From contig CM056561.1 in the NCBI GenBank assembly GCA_029721515.1, forward strand, positions 14,615,565 through 14,679,564: a DNA stretch of 64,000 nt, read 5' to 3'. The notes under the pieces are model-generated. The model worked only from the letters and a program-made list of their open reading frames with translations. It searched no databases and was not told the DNA's origin. Positions 1-11,300 of the stretch are shown here, in pieces (positions within the stretch are counted from its first letter, which is position 1; every line of letters begins with the position of its first letter). The DNA comes from Synanceia verrucosa (Eukaryota; Chordata; Actinopteri; Perciformes; Synanceiidae). The translations under genes were made by a program, and so were the position numbers.

Positions 1-1515
1 CGGAGTCTGGAGATGTTCTTTAGGTGATAAAAGGCAGATTTGGTGATGTTTTTGATGTGAGACTGGAGTGAGAGGGTAGGGTCAAGAATGACACCTAGGT
101 TTCGCACCTCTTCGGATGGCCTGATGGTATAACCATCCACATCCAGAGACAGATCACCAACCTCCTTAGCCAGTGATGGGGGTGCAACTACCATGAGCTC
201 TGTTTTGTCGTTGTTGAGCTCGAGTAAGTTTGCAGCCATCCAAGTTTTAATGTCATGCAAGCTGATGAGTGGTGAAGGTGGAAGCGGAGCAGAGGCCTTA
301 ATGCTGATGTATATTTGAGTATCATCGGCGTAGCTATGGAAATTGAGACCATGGTGACGAATAATATTGCCAAGAGGGAGCATGTAGATGGAGAACAGGA
401 GGGGGCCAAGCACTGACCCCTGGGGCACACCGTGGTTGACTGGAGCTGTGGCGGAATTTGTGTCCTTGATGGTGACATATTGTGTCCTTCCAGAAAGGTA
501 GGAGTGGAACCAGGCAAGTGCGGAGTCAGTGAGGCCTAAGTAGTCACAGAGACGGGTTAGGAGGATGGCATGGGAAACCGTGTCGAAAGCTGCGGAAAGG
601 TCAAGGAGGATGAGTAAGCTGATGAGTCCTTTGTCGGCAGCTGTTAAGAGGTCGTTGGTGATCTTGATGAGGGCTGTCTCTGTACTGTGGTGAGCTCTAA
701 AGCCAGATTGGAGGGGCTCATATAGCTCATGGTGGGTCATGTGTTCCTGTAGCTGGATAGCCACAGCTTTTTCCAGTACTTTGCTGAGAAATGGTAAGTT
801 TGGCCGGTAGTTACTGGGCTCAGTTACTGGTCAAGGTTGGGTTTTTTTTAAGTGTGGGAATAACCACTGCTGTCTTGAAGCTGGTGGGGACCACCCCTGA
901 TGCCAGAGAGGTGTTGATGATGGCGGTCATTGTCGGACATAATATTGGCAAACATGCCTTCACCAGTGTAGTGGGCATAGGATCCAACTTGCTAGAGGTG
1001 GCCTTAGCTTTCAGTACCAGGTCAGAGACCTGGCTGTCAGTGAGTGTGGAGAAGGAAGATAGAAGGCAGTGTGGTGGATGGCCTACAGCAGTTGGGTTGT
1101 AGTCCTCAGAGTACCACGCAGGTGGAGATGGAGAGTCTGTTTGGAGAAGCTGCTGGTGAATGCGGTCTACTTTCAGCTGGAAGAAGTTATGGAATTGTAA
1201 GCAGAGTTCAGCAGCATCAGATGGTTGTGGTGCACTTGGAGGGCAGAGAAGACGGATGATTGTTGAGAACAGCTGCTTCGGGTGATTCTGTTGTTCATTG
1301 ATGAGACTGGAGTAGTGAGATGTTTTTGCCCTTGAGGGAGCCTCTTTGTAGTCCTTTACATGGTCTTTGAAGGCCTCTTAGTGGACGACGAGGCCAGATT
1401 TTTTGTATTGCCTTTACGCCCAGCTGCCTTCATGAGGCGGAGCTCAGGGGTGAACCAGGGAGCAGGCTGGCTGAAGGAGACAGACCGGGTCTTTAGGGGG
1501 GCTACCACATCCAGA
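1..1515 (-). pseudogene. L2 reverse transcriptase (broken, partial)
   Basis: The minus-strand translation contains HGVPQGSVLGPL near 405-440 and HSYADDTQIYISI near 300-340, the finger/palm blocks B and C of non-LTR reverse transcriptases. The catalytic Y-A-D-D is encoded at about 321-332. Downstream, LLELNDNKTELMVV (about 200-240) is the typical block after the palm. The reading frame is interrupted several times between 500 and 1515. The connection domain and 3' UTR lie left of the window. Confidence 0.8.
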
Positions 1516-2323
1516 CTAGAAGAGAGCTGTGTTGTAGTAATCAACAAGGCTGTCTACGGAGTGAATGATGGAATGGGTGGTGAGATGTGTTGCCAGCATG
1601 TTGGAAAGTATAGATGTAGATACACGTTTTATGTTCCTGAACATAATTGTCCGTTTAGCACGCTGTTTGGGTTGACGCAGAGGCACAGAGAACATGATGG
1701 CGTAGTGGTCCGAGATTGCTAGGTCCAGACACTGGACATGAGAGGGGGTGATGCCCGTGGAGCACACCAGGTCCAACGTGTGGCCTCTGTTGTGTGTAGG
1801 GCCCTGCACATGTTGTACGATGTTAAAGCGGTCGAGGAGAGACAGGAACTCAGCAGCAAAGTGGCAGTTACTAGAGTCAATGTGGATGTTAAAATCACCC
1901 ATAACAATGGTGGATGGAGACATGGGGCAAACAGAACTAAGTAGCTCAGAAAACGCACATAAAAAACTGTTGGAGACTCTTGGGGGCCACCACGACCATG
2001 TAATTATAGCCTGGGGGCGTGGCCTGGTTGAGTGACAGGAAATCTTGCTGATTTTGCCAAGTCTCAGTTAGGCACACAAAATCTAGTTTCCTGTCAGTGA
2101 TTATGTCATAAATTAGTCCAGCGTTATTATTTAGTGAGCGAGTATTCAGAAGCATGAAGGTTGCAAACCTATTTGTGAGCACAGTACAAGGAGCGATGTC
2201 AGCACAAGCCAAAGGGCGCAGGTTAGCAGACCGCGCGTTACTTTTGTTTTGATGACATCGTCGCGCTGAGGAAGTATGGCACCACTGAACAGCTGAAACA
2301 GCCGAAGTTGTACACAATTCCAC
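1516..2323 (-). pseudogene. L2 endonuclease domain (broken)
   Basis: This is the apurinic-like endonuclease that nicks target DNA for target-primed reverse transcription. The upstream frame (2323-1946) carries LLNTRSLNN and LDFVCLTETW, the Asn and Glu active-site blocks. The next frame (1923-1516) has VMGDFNIH, HTLDLVCS and the terminal ISDHYAI (SDH catalytic block). All expected catalytic blocks are visible, but two frames are needed, so at least one indel lies near 1925-1945. No functional product is expected. It leads directly into the reverse transcriptase relic below 1515. Confidence 0.8.
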
Positions 2324-2352
2324 AAACTTGTGTCGAGAGGCCCTATGTACAC

Positions 2353-2939
2353 TGAGAAAAGTAACTCAGTAGACTTGTTACCACAACCTGATTTATTGCT
2401 TTGCTGCAGCTTAAAAATTAAAATTCATTCATTTAGATCAACTTTCTCTGTTGCAAACTTGATTTTCAGAGTTGTGCCCACAAAATAATCATGGTAATTA
2501 AATTAATTTAATTTTATATACAATTTTAACTTAAATTTTTATGTTAGTCGTTAAAATGCTAAGTTCAAGTTGCTCTAACTGAATAAAATTAGTTTAGTAC
2601 CTAATTTTTTCAAGTTTGACTTCAGAATTTGCCTCTCTTTCATGCCCGGACAAGTTCTGTTGGTGCAGACAATGGTAGCACAGTTGAACTGAGGAAAAAA
2701 AGACATTTCTGACCATTCCTGGTAAGTAAGATGTCATTTGTTTTACTTAAGCAAAGGATTGTACCTGTCAATTGTGAATTGACCAGTCATGGATTTGCAT
2801 GAGGATGTTTGTCATTGCTTAGAGAAATAGTAGAGAAAGTTGTAGAACCTAGCGGAACCATTTACTGCAGAGAGCCTTGTTCAAACACTGTTTTTATGAG
2901 CTTGCCAATATCTTCTGTTGTTATTTTTTCTTTTAAATA
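2353..2939. other. AT-rich DNA upstream of the zinc-finger fragment
   Basis: No LINE motif is visible beyond 2352. From about 2380 the sequence is rich in short TTAAATT/AATTTAA words. A good splice-donor-like GTAAGTAAG stands at about 2722, after a short purine-rich stretch, and could be a 5' UTR exon boundary of the following zinc-finger ORF. No matching acceptor is obvious just before 2940. It may be the left flank of an inserted element (see 2353-4139 in the findings). Confidence 0.4.
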
Positions 2940-3528
2940 ATGGGTTATGAGTGCAAACTATGCAAATCTGTAATCTCTACAAAAACTGGGTTGTTAAAAC
3001 ATTACAGATTACGTTATGGTCATGCGAGGGAGCGTTTACCATGTATTCACTCAGACTGTTTTTGTTCCTTCAAAACATGGGGCAGCCTTCGTTCGCGTCT
3101 GTCAAGAAATCACTCTGAATCTCACGAAAGTGTTAAATCTGGAGAAACTCTATCTTTCACCTGCCCGTGTTGTACTACAAGCACAATATCCACAGAGAGA
3201 GAATTTTTTGAACACCTTGGTCGACATTTGAAAAAATACGAGACTGTAACGTGTTTTTAAGGGCTGCAATTTCAGCACTAATATTTATGGAACATTTGCC
3301 TCCCACAGAAACCGGAAGCATAATCCACACTCACTTAAGGATTTTAAAGAAGACCTGCTAAGGAGGTATGCATCATCTTCAAATGCTGATAATATGAGTG
3401 ATCTGGATGCTCAGGATGTGGAACTGTCTATTACTGACAATGAACATGATGATGATGTGAGAGATCTGCCTAACCTCAGCACTCAAAAGCACTCAATATT
3501 TAAAGCACTCTTGGTTTTTAACTTTTAA
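2940..3528 (+). pseudogene. C2H2-type zinc-finger protein fragment, frameshifted
   Basis: The open frame 2940-3260 (106 aa) has three Cys/His clusters: CKLCKS...HYRLRYGH (residues about 5-28), CIHSDCFCSF...LSRNH (about 35-58) and CPCCTTST...HLGRHLK (about 75-98). It ends at a TAA in a T-rich run. The reading continues in another frame from about 3258 with a fourth cluster (CNFSTNIYGTF...HRNRKH) and an acidic tail, stopping at 3526-3528. So one indel splits the ORF. The arrangement resembles a multicopy zinc-finger family I associate with fish repeats. Function is unknown, and it may be a gene carried by a mobile element. The ATG start is the first one in frame and has not been confirmed. Confidence 0.55.
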
Positions 3529-4139
3529 CATGGCTTTTGAAAAAAAAAATCTAAAATGTTTTGCAGACTGTAGTTTAAAATGTTTTACAGACTGTCATGT
3601 ACTGTAGTTTTTATTTTGGCCTACTTTATAACTTGGCATCTTATTGAGGGCAAAATTGAATGTTTTCCACAGTACTCAGGACTGTTTGGATGATTTTTTT
3701 TTTTTCAGTTTCATTTTGTAAGTTGAACTCCCCCCTGCAGTACAAAATATTAAAAATTTAATTGCCTGAAGTAGTTGTTGTCTTTTTTTTCTTTAAAGCT
3801 ACCAGATGAACACAAACAAGAAGGAAATCAGAAGTAATCAGAATTGGAGCAACTTGATTATTTAATTCTTACCAACTTAAATATTTAGATTCATTATTAA
3901 AATAATTAACTAGATAACATGTAAAGTTAATTTCAAATAAGATGGTGAAACTAAGTGGACAAACTAAATTTTTATGAGTTATCAACTTAGAAACATGACC
4001 TTAGGCTAGGAAATATTAAGTCTGAAGTAATTAAAATCATCTTTAGCTGAAATGGAGAAGTAAATTCCCCTAACTTAATTTTGTTTGTTGGTTCCATGTA
4101 ATTTCAACATACGTTACCATAACTCAAAAAGATTCGTGG
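3529..4139. other. AT-rich DNA, possible MITE flank
   Basis: No ORF. From about 3840 the sequence is full of AACTTAAAT, TTAAGTT and TTGAGTT-like words, as in AT-rich miniature elements of fish. It resembles the 2400-2620 stretch in composition, and short words match it in inverted orientation. Ends are not defined. Confidence 0.3.
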
Positions 4140-4562
4140 AAAGCTGGGACGGCGTAGCATATGAAGAGACTTAGATTAGAACTGAGATTTCTCAGTTCGG
4201 CTGCGGAGTATCTAAGGAGAGCCATATCCGGAGCACACCTAGCTAGCTTGATAGCTAGGTAGCAGTCAAAGACAGATCCCAGATGCCACTATGGAGCAAT
4301 GGATGGGTGACCCAAAAAGCTACAGCCGTGTTGGAGGACGAGAGTAGCAGATCAGCTGGAGAGGAAGCCGGTGTAGCCTGTCGAACGGTAAGACCACAGT
4401 CCGTTCAGTAGAAGTTGCCAGCTGATTTGGTCCACGCAGCTTTGATGGTGCCTGATTGCTGCATATCGCACTGTATCGTTGAAGTAGCACTTCATTAAAG
4501 ATGACGAACAAGTGGTTTATCCAGTCACATGCAAGGATTTTATATTTCCGCCTTACGAAACA
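4140..4562 (-). pseudogene. Possible 5' part of the L2 LINE
   Basis: On the minus strand about 4140-4240 reads MALLRYSAAELRNL in one frame, which resembles the YSxAELRxL block at the start of many L2 ORF2 proteins. The rest has no clear motif and carries stops. If correct, the L2 relic at 1-2352 was split by the block 2353-4139. This is a weak call from one motif. Confidence 0.35.
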
Positions 4563-4720
4563 CAGTGTTGGTAATAACGGCATTAGAGTATAACTGCATT
4601 ACTAACGGCGTTACTTTTTTCAGTAACGGGTAATCTAACTAATTACCTTTTCTATCGTTACAACGCCGTTACCAACACGCCGTTACAGCACGTTATTGAA
4701 GCTACTCATTGAAGCTATCA
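4563..4720. repeat. Terminal part of a hAT-like DNA transposon
   Basis: The block starts CAGTGTTGGTAATAACG and then shows the alternating GTTACT/AGTAAC words and CGTTACAACGCCGTTAC characteristic of hAT terminal regions in fish. The CAGTG start at 4563 is preceded by ACGAAACA, which would be the 8-bp target duplication, but no matching second end was found. So it is a truncated copy or a single end. Confidence 0.5.
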
Positions 4721-5071
4721 TCCAACTTGGCTCACACAAACACAGGAGCTGCAAATGTGTATGTTTTTTCCCTTTGGTGAGAAAGGAGAAGAGGGGCGAG
4801 ATGACCGCCTAAGTAAAGCTGCTTTCACACCAAATGCACAAGGCGCAGGTGCGCCGAGAGAAACCCATTCATTGGGTATGTGATTGTGCTCCACACAAAG
4901 GTGCAATGCAGGGGTGGAATTTGCACTCTTATGATAAAATAATAATATAATATAATATTTCAACTTGGGCACAGCGCTTGTGGGCACCGCGTGGGCGGGT
5001 GGTGAGATGGAGAAGAGGCGATGCTGCTCAGGTTGTATCTGTTAGTGTAGTGGAGAAGAGGATGTGTTTAC
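4721..5071. other. Unassigned DNA between hAT end and L1
   Basis: Mixed-composition DNA with no ORF of interest and a short (AATAT)-rich run near 4938-4963. It may be more of the hAT-like element. The right edge is the L1 target site. Confidence 0.3.
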
Positions 5072-5084
5072 TCTTCCTCCCTTT
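5072..5084. repeat. Candidate L1 target-site duplication, 3' side
   Basis: TCTTCCTCCCTTT here is repeated at 13437-13449, on the other side of the L1. The last Ts merge with the T run (the L1 poly-A tail seen from the plus strand), so the exact length is 10-13 bp. Confidence 0.6.
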
Positions 5085-5100
5085 TTTTTTTTTTTTTTTT

Positions 5101-8100
5101 CACTTTGTCTGCATTGTTCTCATTGTTCAACACCACAAAAGAGTGTCGACCTTTTATGAGATTATGCATATTTTAGTCTTGCAGCAAAAGCTATTAATAT
5201 TTGGTGCGTGTATGTGACCATCACCGGCCCTCCCTGGAATCTAATCTTACTTTATTTATTGGAATTTCCTGTTATAAGCCAGAGAGGGACGTGCTACACC
5301 TGGGTGATAAGAGGGGGAAATAAATGACAGACAGGGAGATAAGACAAAACAAAAAGGGAGTTTACAGACAGGCAGTGCTATTGGAATAAAAAAAACGTGT
5401 AAGCTACTGTGTCTTTCCTAACACCTTCATCCCAACACCCAACAGTATTGAACACCAGAGTAGTGGAGGACCTAACCGTATAGAGTAGGCTACCAAGAAC
5501 ACAAATGAAAGAAGTATGTGGAGAAAACATGACCTTAGTGAGAAGTCGGACGAATGATTTGGCACATACTAGCAGTTCACATCAGTACTCATCAATGTGA
5601 CTCGGGAGGAGTTAATAAGGTCTGGATAAAACATGCATGTGTGTAGAACACCGAAACCCAGAGCGTCTACCACGACCCCTCATGGCCAGATCGGCCAGGT
5701 GTCCACAACAACCCGGGGAAGTGGGAGCATCGACGATGCCAAACCCAGAGAGCCACCCGGGCCACCGAGAACCACGCAGATCCAACGACCAGGAGGAGAA
5801 AGAAACCACCACCTCCCAGGAGGCCAGGACAGGTCCAAGGGGCCAGCGACACGAGGGCCCACCCAAACCCAACCAACCCACCATCCACCCCCATCCCCAA
5901 CCCCCACCCCGCCCACACCCCCAGCCACCCCAACACCCGGGAGACAGGAGGCCACCGCCGCCCATGAGGCAAGACCCGCGAACCGAGCGCTCCCCTCCGG
6001 AGGGGGGACGAGAGCGAGGAGCACCGGCCCGCACGCAGCAGGCCATCACCGGGCGGCATCCAGAAGGCGACGAAGCCGGGCCCGAACGCAAACCATGGGG
6101 CCAGTGTGGGCGAGGAGGGAAAGGGAGAGGGAAAAGCGGGGGACGGACCAGCGCCACCATGAATCCGACAGGAGCCCCACCCCACACACAGAGACAACCG
6201 AGAGCACGGGCGAGAGCAGGCCGAATCCACCAATCAGGGAGCAGCAACCGCCGCGCGCCGACCCACTCACCCAACCCCGGCCAGCAAAGAGCCCACCACC
6301 AGCCCCCGACCACACTGACCAGCCGCCACATCCCCAAAACACAGCTGCCGTGGCACCGCCACTGAGGCCACAGCATCAGGGGGCCCACCATAGCTGCAAG
6401 GGGACCCCCAGGCCCCCAACCTCCCCTCGCAGCCCCGAGATTCGAGGGGCTGGGTCCCACCAGAATGGCCATTAATTTAATTTAGTGATCCCAACCTATT
6501 TATGGGCTTCCCCGGTTCCAGACGAGGAAGCCTATCACCCAAAACGTGGTTCGTGCTACCCTGTGTGTAATGTGGTGCATTAAAAGTTGGAAGGGCAGGA
6601 GGGGCTGCAGGGGAAGAACAGAGGGCTGCAGGATAAGGGTACCTGCAGCCGACCCTAATCCGAATCCCCAAGCCACCCCAAACCCCCCCAAAAGCGTGAG
6701 TGTGTTTACTGTATTAAAATTGAAGAGCAGGGGGGGCAAGTGGGTGGGAGAGGGGGAAGACTACAGTGCCCTGGAGCACTGCAATTCGCACCACCAAATC
6801 TCCCACCGTCCTCACCCCCACCTGTCTTCAAAGCCCTATGTGTTGAGTCCCTATATGTGCCTAAATGTGACTATGTATAGTGAGGTGCAAGATATGTGAA
6901 GTGCACATTAAGAGGCAGTCTGGTGTGGACCCGGCCCATGGGAACAGAGCCGCAAGGGGAGTAGACGAGATGGGCATAGCTCCGGAAGCACTGGGCCCCC
7001 AGGATCAAGAGGCCAGGGGCCAGGGAGATCCCACACAAACCAGCAGGCCCCACCAACCCCATGACCCTGAAAGCTGCAGCCTCAGAGCAGGGCCCCAGCA
7101 GCCATGCAGAATTAGAGATGCAGCGACCAACAAGCACAGCCGAAAAGGATCGAGACGCACTTCACCAGCCGGGAGCCAGATAAGCAAGCCAGCGCCGCCC
7201 CGCAAACAATCCCCCTACCGGCGGACCCAGATCGCTCCCCCCCAAGCCCCGGGATGCCCCCTTGTGTGCGAGGGGAGGCCCCCCCCCCGACCCACCGTAA
7301 CACTGATCCGCCCCACCACCCCCCCAGCACGAGGAGACAAGCTCCGCTGGGAACGGAGCAAGCCCCCATCCCGCTTGGCCCCATCACAGCCCAGGAACGT
7401 GTCGGACCCGGATCGAGGATCGAGCAAGCTGAGCTTGGAACTCCAGTGGTGATATGCAGGCCCAGGCGATTGCCTGAGCACGTGCGGGCCAGAGCACCCA
7501 CACCCCCCAACCCCCCCCCCAGAAGAGAGCCCCCGGCCCCCAAGCCAACCCCACCAGCGACGAGGACCCCCAGACACCCCGGGGACGGGAGAGGGGGGAG
7601 GAGGAGCAGGCAGGCAGGAGAGGAGAGAGGAGGGGACGCGGGCAGGAAAGGAACCGGGAAGCACCCTCCTGCCCCACACCCCCAGAGCCAGCCAGACCGT
7701 CACGAGGAGATAGGGGCAACCACCCCCCCCCCCGACCCCCGCAAACAGCGAAGGCCCCGAAGCCCAAGGGCCCCAAAGGAGAGACATCGGACACATCCAC
7801 CCCCGGGGGGAGTGGCCACAGCCGGGCAGGCCACTCAGAATCGTAGCGCAACACCAGGGACAAGAGGAAAAGTAATCCCCTTGTGACAGCACCCAGCCTT
7901 TGGATTCCTTGGATCCATCATTCCTTAATGAAGAGATGGTTATTCAACTGCAATATAAGAGAAGAGGAGACAAGTTAGGGATCAGAACAAAGGCACAGAG
8001 AGAATGAATATTTTCTGGAACAGCTCAAATTTATGAGGGGGGTCGGCATATGCTAACAGACAAGAGCAGACTATGAAGTTATATTAAGAGCTCTAATAAA

Positions 8101-8177
8101 TAGAGATTTTTCTTCTGCCAAAAAATGTAGGACAATGTTTTTAGAAAAAAAAAAAAAAAAAAAAAACAAGAATAGAC
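5101..8177 (-). other. L1 3' region with a G-rich block
   Basis: About 3 kb follows ORF2 in the L1 sense direction. From about 7890 to 5650 the plus strand is extremely C/A-rich (many runs of CCCC), so the L1 RNA strand is G-rich with dense GGG/GGGG runs. Both strands have long open frames here (for example 5633-6475 plus, 5612-6472 minus, 7215-7892 minus), rich in Pro/Arg/Thr or Gly/Trp. They overlap on opposite strands and have no recognisable domain, so I treat them as by-products of the base composition. The distal 500 bp (5600-5101) is ordinary AT-balanced DNA leading to the tail. Confidence 0.65.
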
Positions 8178-8221
8178 TATAGATTTATATTGAGAGCTCT
8201 AATAAATGGAGACCATTTTTC
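8059..8221. repeat. Tandem duplication of the L1 ORF2 end with an A22 tract
   Basis: About 55 bp at 8060-8113 (with GAGCTCTAATAAATAGAGA) recur at 8166-8221 (with GAGCTCTAATAAATGGAGA), about 106 bp apart in the same orientation. A run of 22 A (8145-8166) lies between them. The second copy is the last coding stretch of ORF2, so the first is a duplicate just downstream of the ORF in the L1 sense. Confidence 0.7.
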
Positions 8222-8351
8222 TGTAAAAGATGTCAATTGGTTCTTTCGGGAAGCAGATATTTTCTCAAGTGAGATATGCTCAAAGAGGAGGTTTAGCCAA
8301 TGGGTAATGTTGATTGCTCTCTTATCCTTCCAATTAACCAAGATGGACTTC

Positions 8352-11300
8352 TTAGCGATGGCGAGAGCTACAAGCGTGGGTTGGAGGTGAATGACTGGTA
8401 CTGTCGCTGTAGTAAAATCGCCAATTAGTTTGCAAGTTTGGAGATTGTGGGATCCTGCAGTCCAAAATAGAAGAGAGTTTCTGTGTTACTGTTGCCCAGA
8501 ATTGAAATACAGGAGAACATAGCCACAGTGCATGAAAATAAGTGTCGGCAGTTTTTTGAGTGCATTGGGTGCACAAGTCAGACTGTGAGAAACCCATTTT
8601 ATACATTTTATACTGCGTTACGTGTGCTCTGTGGAGAACCTTAAATTGGATCAGTTGTAGGTTAGTATTTTTTGTCATGCTAAATGTTTTTCCACAGATC
8701 TGAGTCCAAAAATCATGGTCTAAGGGCATGGATAAATCTTTCTCCCATTTTCGGATTGGTAAATGTATAGAGTCTGTCTTTGAGAGGAAACTATACATTT
8801 TTGAGAGGTTTTTCTTATTTTTGGGGAACAATTTGGTGATGTATTTGATAAATTCAGGTGGCTGTAAATCAGGTGGCTGAGAGGTGGACTGAAGTGTTGG
8901 GATTGTCTTTGTAATTGTTTTCTTTACCTGCAGGTATTGGAGAAAATTTCCATTCCTTATTCCAAAGGTTTGGAATAAGTCTGTGTATGTCATAAATATG
9001 TTATCTTGGAGGAGGTGATGGAGATGGGTGACCCCCTTCTCTGCCCATGTACTGAGATAGAGAGGGGTTTTATTGTTTACAAAGTCTGGGTTGTACCAGA
9101 TTGGTGAGAGTATACTGGGTTGAAGTGGGGAACCTGTGATTTCAAGGGCTCTCCACCATGCAGACAGGGTGGAGGCGATCAAGGGATTCTTGAAGCAGGA
9201 ATGATTTTTAAGAATGGAGGTGATAAAGGGTAGATCAGCGAGCTTAATATGGTTGCAGTCTAACTGTTCTAGTTCCATCCAGGAGTTATATTCTTCCTGT
9301 GGATGGATCCACTTGATAAGGTATTGTAACTGATTAGCTAGGTAGTAATGCAGAAAATTGGGAGCCTCCAGTCCACCTTCAGACTTATTCTTCTGGAGAG
9401 TAGCCAGGCTGATTGTAGCCTTTTTGTTCTTTGAGTAGAATTTACCGATAGCTGAATCTAATGTTTGGAACCATTTTGTTGTGGGTTTAAATGGGATCAT
9501 GGAGAAGAGATAGTTGATTTGGGGTAATATTTTCATCTTGACAGTAGCTATTCGTCCCAACAGTGAGATAGGAAGGTTATTCCAACGGCTCAGATCACCA
9601 CACACTTTGTCCACAAGTGGTGTGAAGTTCAAGTGGACAAGATCTGAGAGTTTGGAGGAAATATTTATGCCCAGATATCTAATGTTGCCTGTAGGGAAAG
9701 AGTAATGAGTGTTTTGGATTGCAGGATTCCATGAGCTCTCTGTTAATGGCAGTATAATTGATTTTGACCAGTTGATGGAGTAATCTGATAGGCGTGAGAA
9801 GGTTGTGATGAGTTTACATACTTCCTTCATTGATGTTTTGGGTTTTTCTAAATAAAGTAAAATGTCATCCGCGTATAGATTAATTTTGTGTTCAGACTTC
9901 AGAGAGCAGATACCTTTGATACTGTTGTTCTGACGTACCGCTGCAGCCAATGGTTCGATAAAAATTGCAAACAGTAAGGGAGAGAGTGGACATCCTTGTC
10001 TAGTTCCCCTTTGCAAAGTGAAGCTTTGTGAAGTGATCCCATTAGTCGTGACAGTAGCTTTAGGTGAGTTATACAGAGTTGAAACCCACTGGATAAATGA
10101 GTCACCGAAACCAAATTTATGAAGTACAGAGAAGAGAAAGGACCAGTTAACTTTGTCAAAGGCTTTTTCTGCATCAAGTGATATAACGATCGCTTCTCTG
10201 TTGCAGCGCTGCGTCAAATTGATCAGATTTAGAAGCCTTCTAAAGTTGTTAGTGGAGTGTCGGCCTTTAATAAATCCTGTTTGATCGTTGTGAATTATAG
10301 CCGGGATAATTTTCTCCAACCTGGAAGCGAGTGCTTTAGATATAATTTTGATGTCAGAGTTGATTAGCGACAGAGTTCGATAGCTAGCAGGCTGCGTAGG
10401 ATCTTTATCTGGTTTCAATAATAACTTTATTGCAGCTGTGTTCATGTGAGCGCTTATATAGCCTTTATTTTTAATCTCCATAACTGTTCTGAAAAAAAGG
10501 GGTGCTAGCATTAGCCAGAAATGTTTGAGAAATTCAGCAGGGAAACCATCCGGACCAGGTGCTTTGCCTGCTGACATACTATCTAATGCACATTGTAATT
10601 CACTGATAGTCATTGGAGCATCTAAGATGTCTCTGCATTCAGATGTTAGTTCAGGCAGCTTTAGATTGTTGAGAAATGTGTGAATATCGTCTTTGTTGGG
10701 GTTAACTGTTGCTGAATATAGCTTGTGGTAATAGCTATAAAACATGTGATTGATTTCTTGAGGAGATTGAGTATATTTGCCAGTAGGATCCTGTATTGCT
10801 GTTATAAAAGATTTTTCTCTGTTGCGTTGTACTAAATTCGCAAGAAATTTGCCTGATTTGTTGCTATGCTCGAAATCATTGTATCTCAGTTGTTGTAGTA
10901 AAAAATCTGTTTTCTTTGATAAAATGTCGTCGAGGCATAACTTTGCATTGTGTAACTCAGATTGTAATTGTTCGCTTGGATTTAATGCATAATCCTGCGA
11001 AAGTTGTTTAATTTTTTCCTCAATATCTGTCTCCATTTGTTGTTCCTTTCTTTTCTTGTATGAAGAGTACGATATTATTTTACCTCTAATTACGGCCTTC
11101 CAGGTTTCCCAAAGTAAAGAAGGAGATGAATCTGGAAAGTCATTATTTTCTAGAAAGTCTGCCCACTCTCTCCTTACCATTTGATCAAATTCAGGATCTT
11201 TAAGTAGAGATATGTTGAAGCGCCAAGTCTGAGGAGGTTTACGGTAAGTGTCAGTTTGCTGACTGAGGGATATAGGTGCATGGTCACTGATGATGATTGG

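Larger units (their letters stand above)
1..2352 (-). mobile_element. L2-clade LINE, 3' part cut by window edge
   Basis: Read on the minus strand this block encodes a decayed endonuclease followed by a reverse transcriptase, the order of L2/CR1-type non-LTR retrotransposons. Reading goes from about 2352 down to position 1 and continues outside the window, so the 3' end is not seen. Several frame changes and stops show it is dead. The family call rests on motif wording familiar from fish L2 elements. CR1-like relatives are the main alternative. Confidence 0.8.

Noticed and set aside
5612..7892. Long Pro/Arg-rich and Gly/Trp-rich ORFs as genes
   Set aside because: They overlap on both strands inside the L1 3' region, have no domains and follow from extreme C/G composition.
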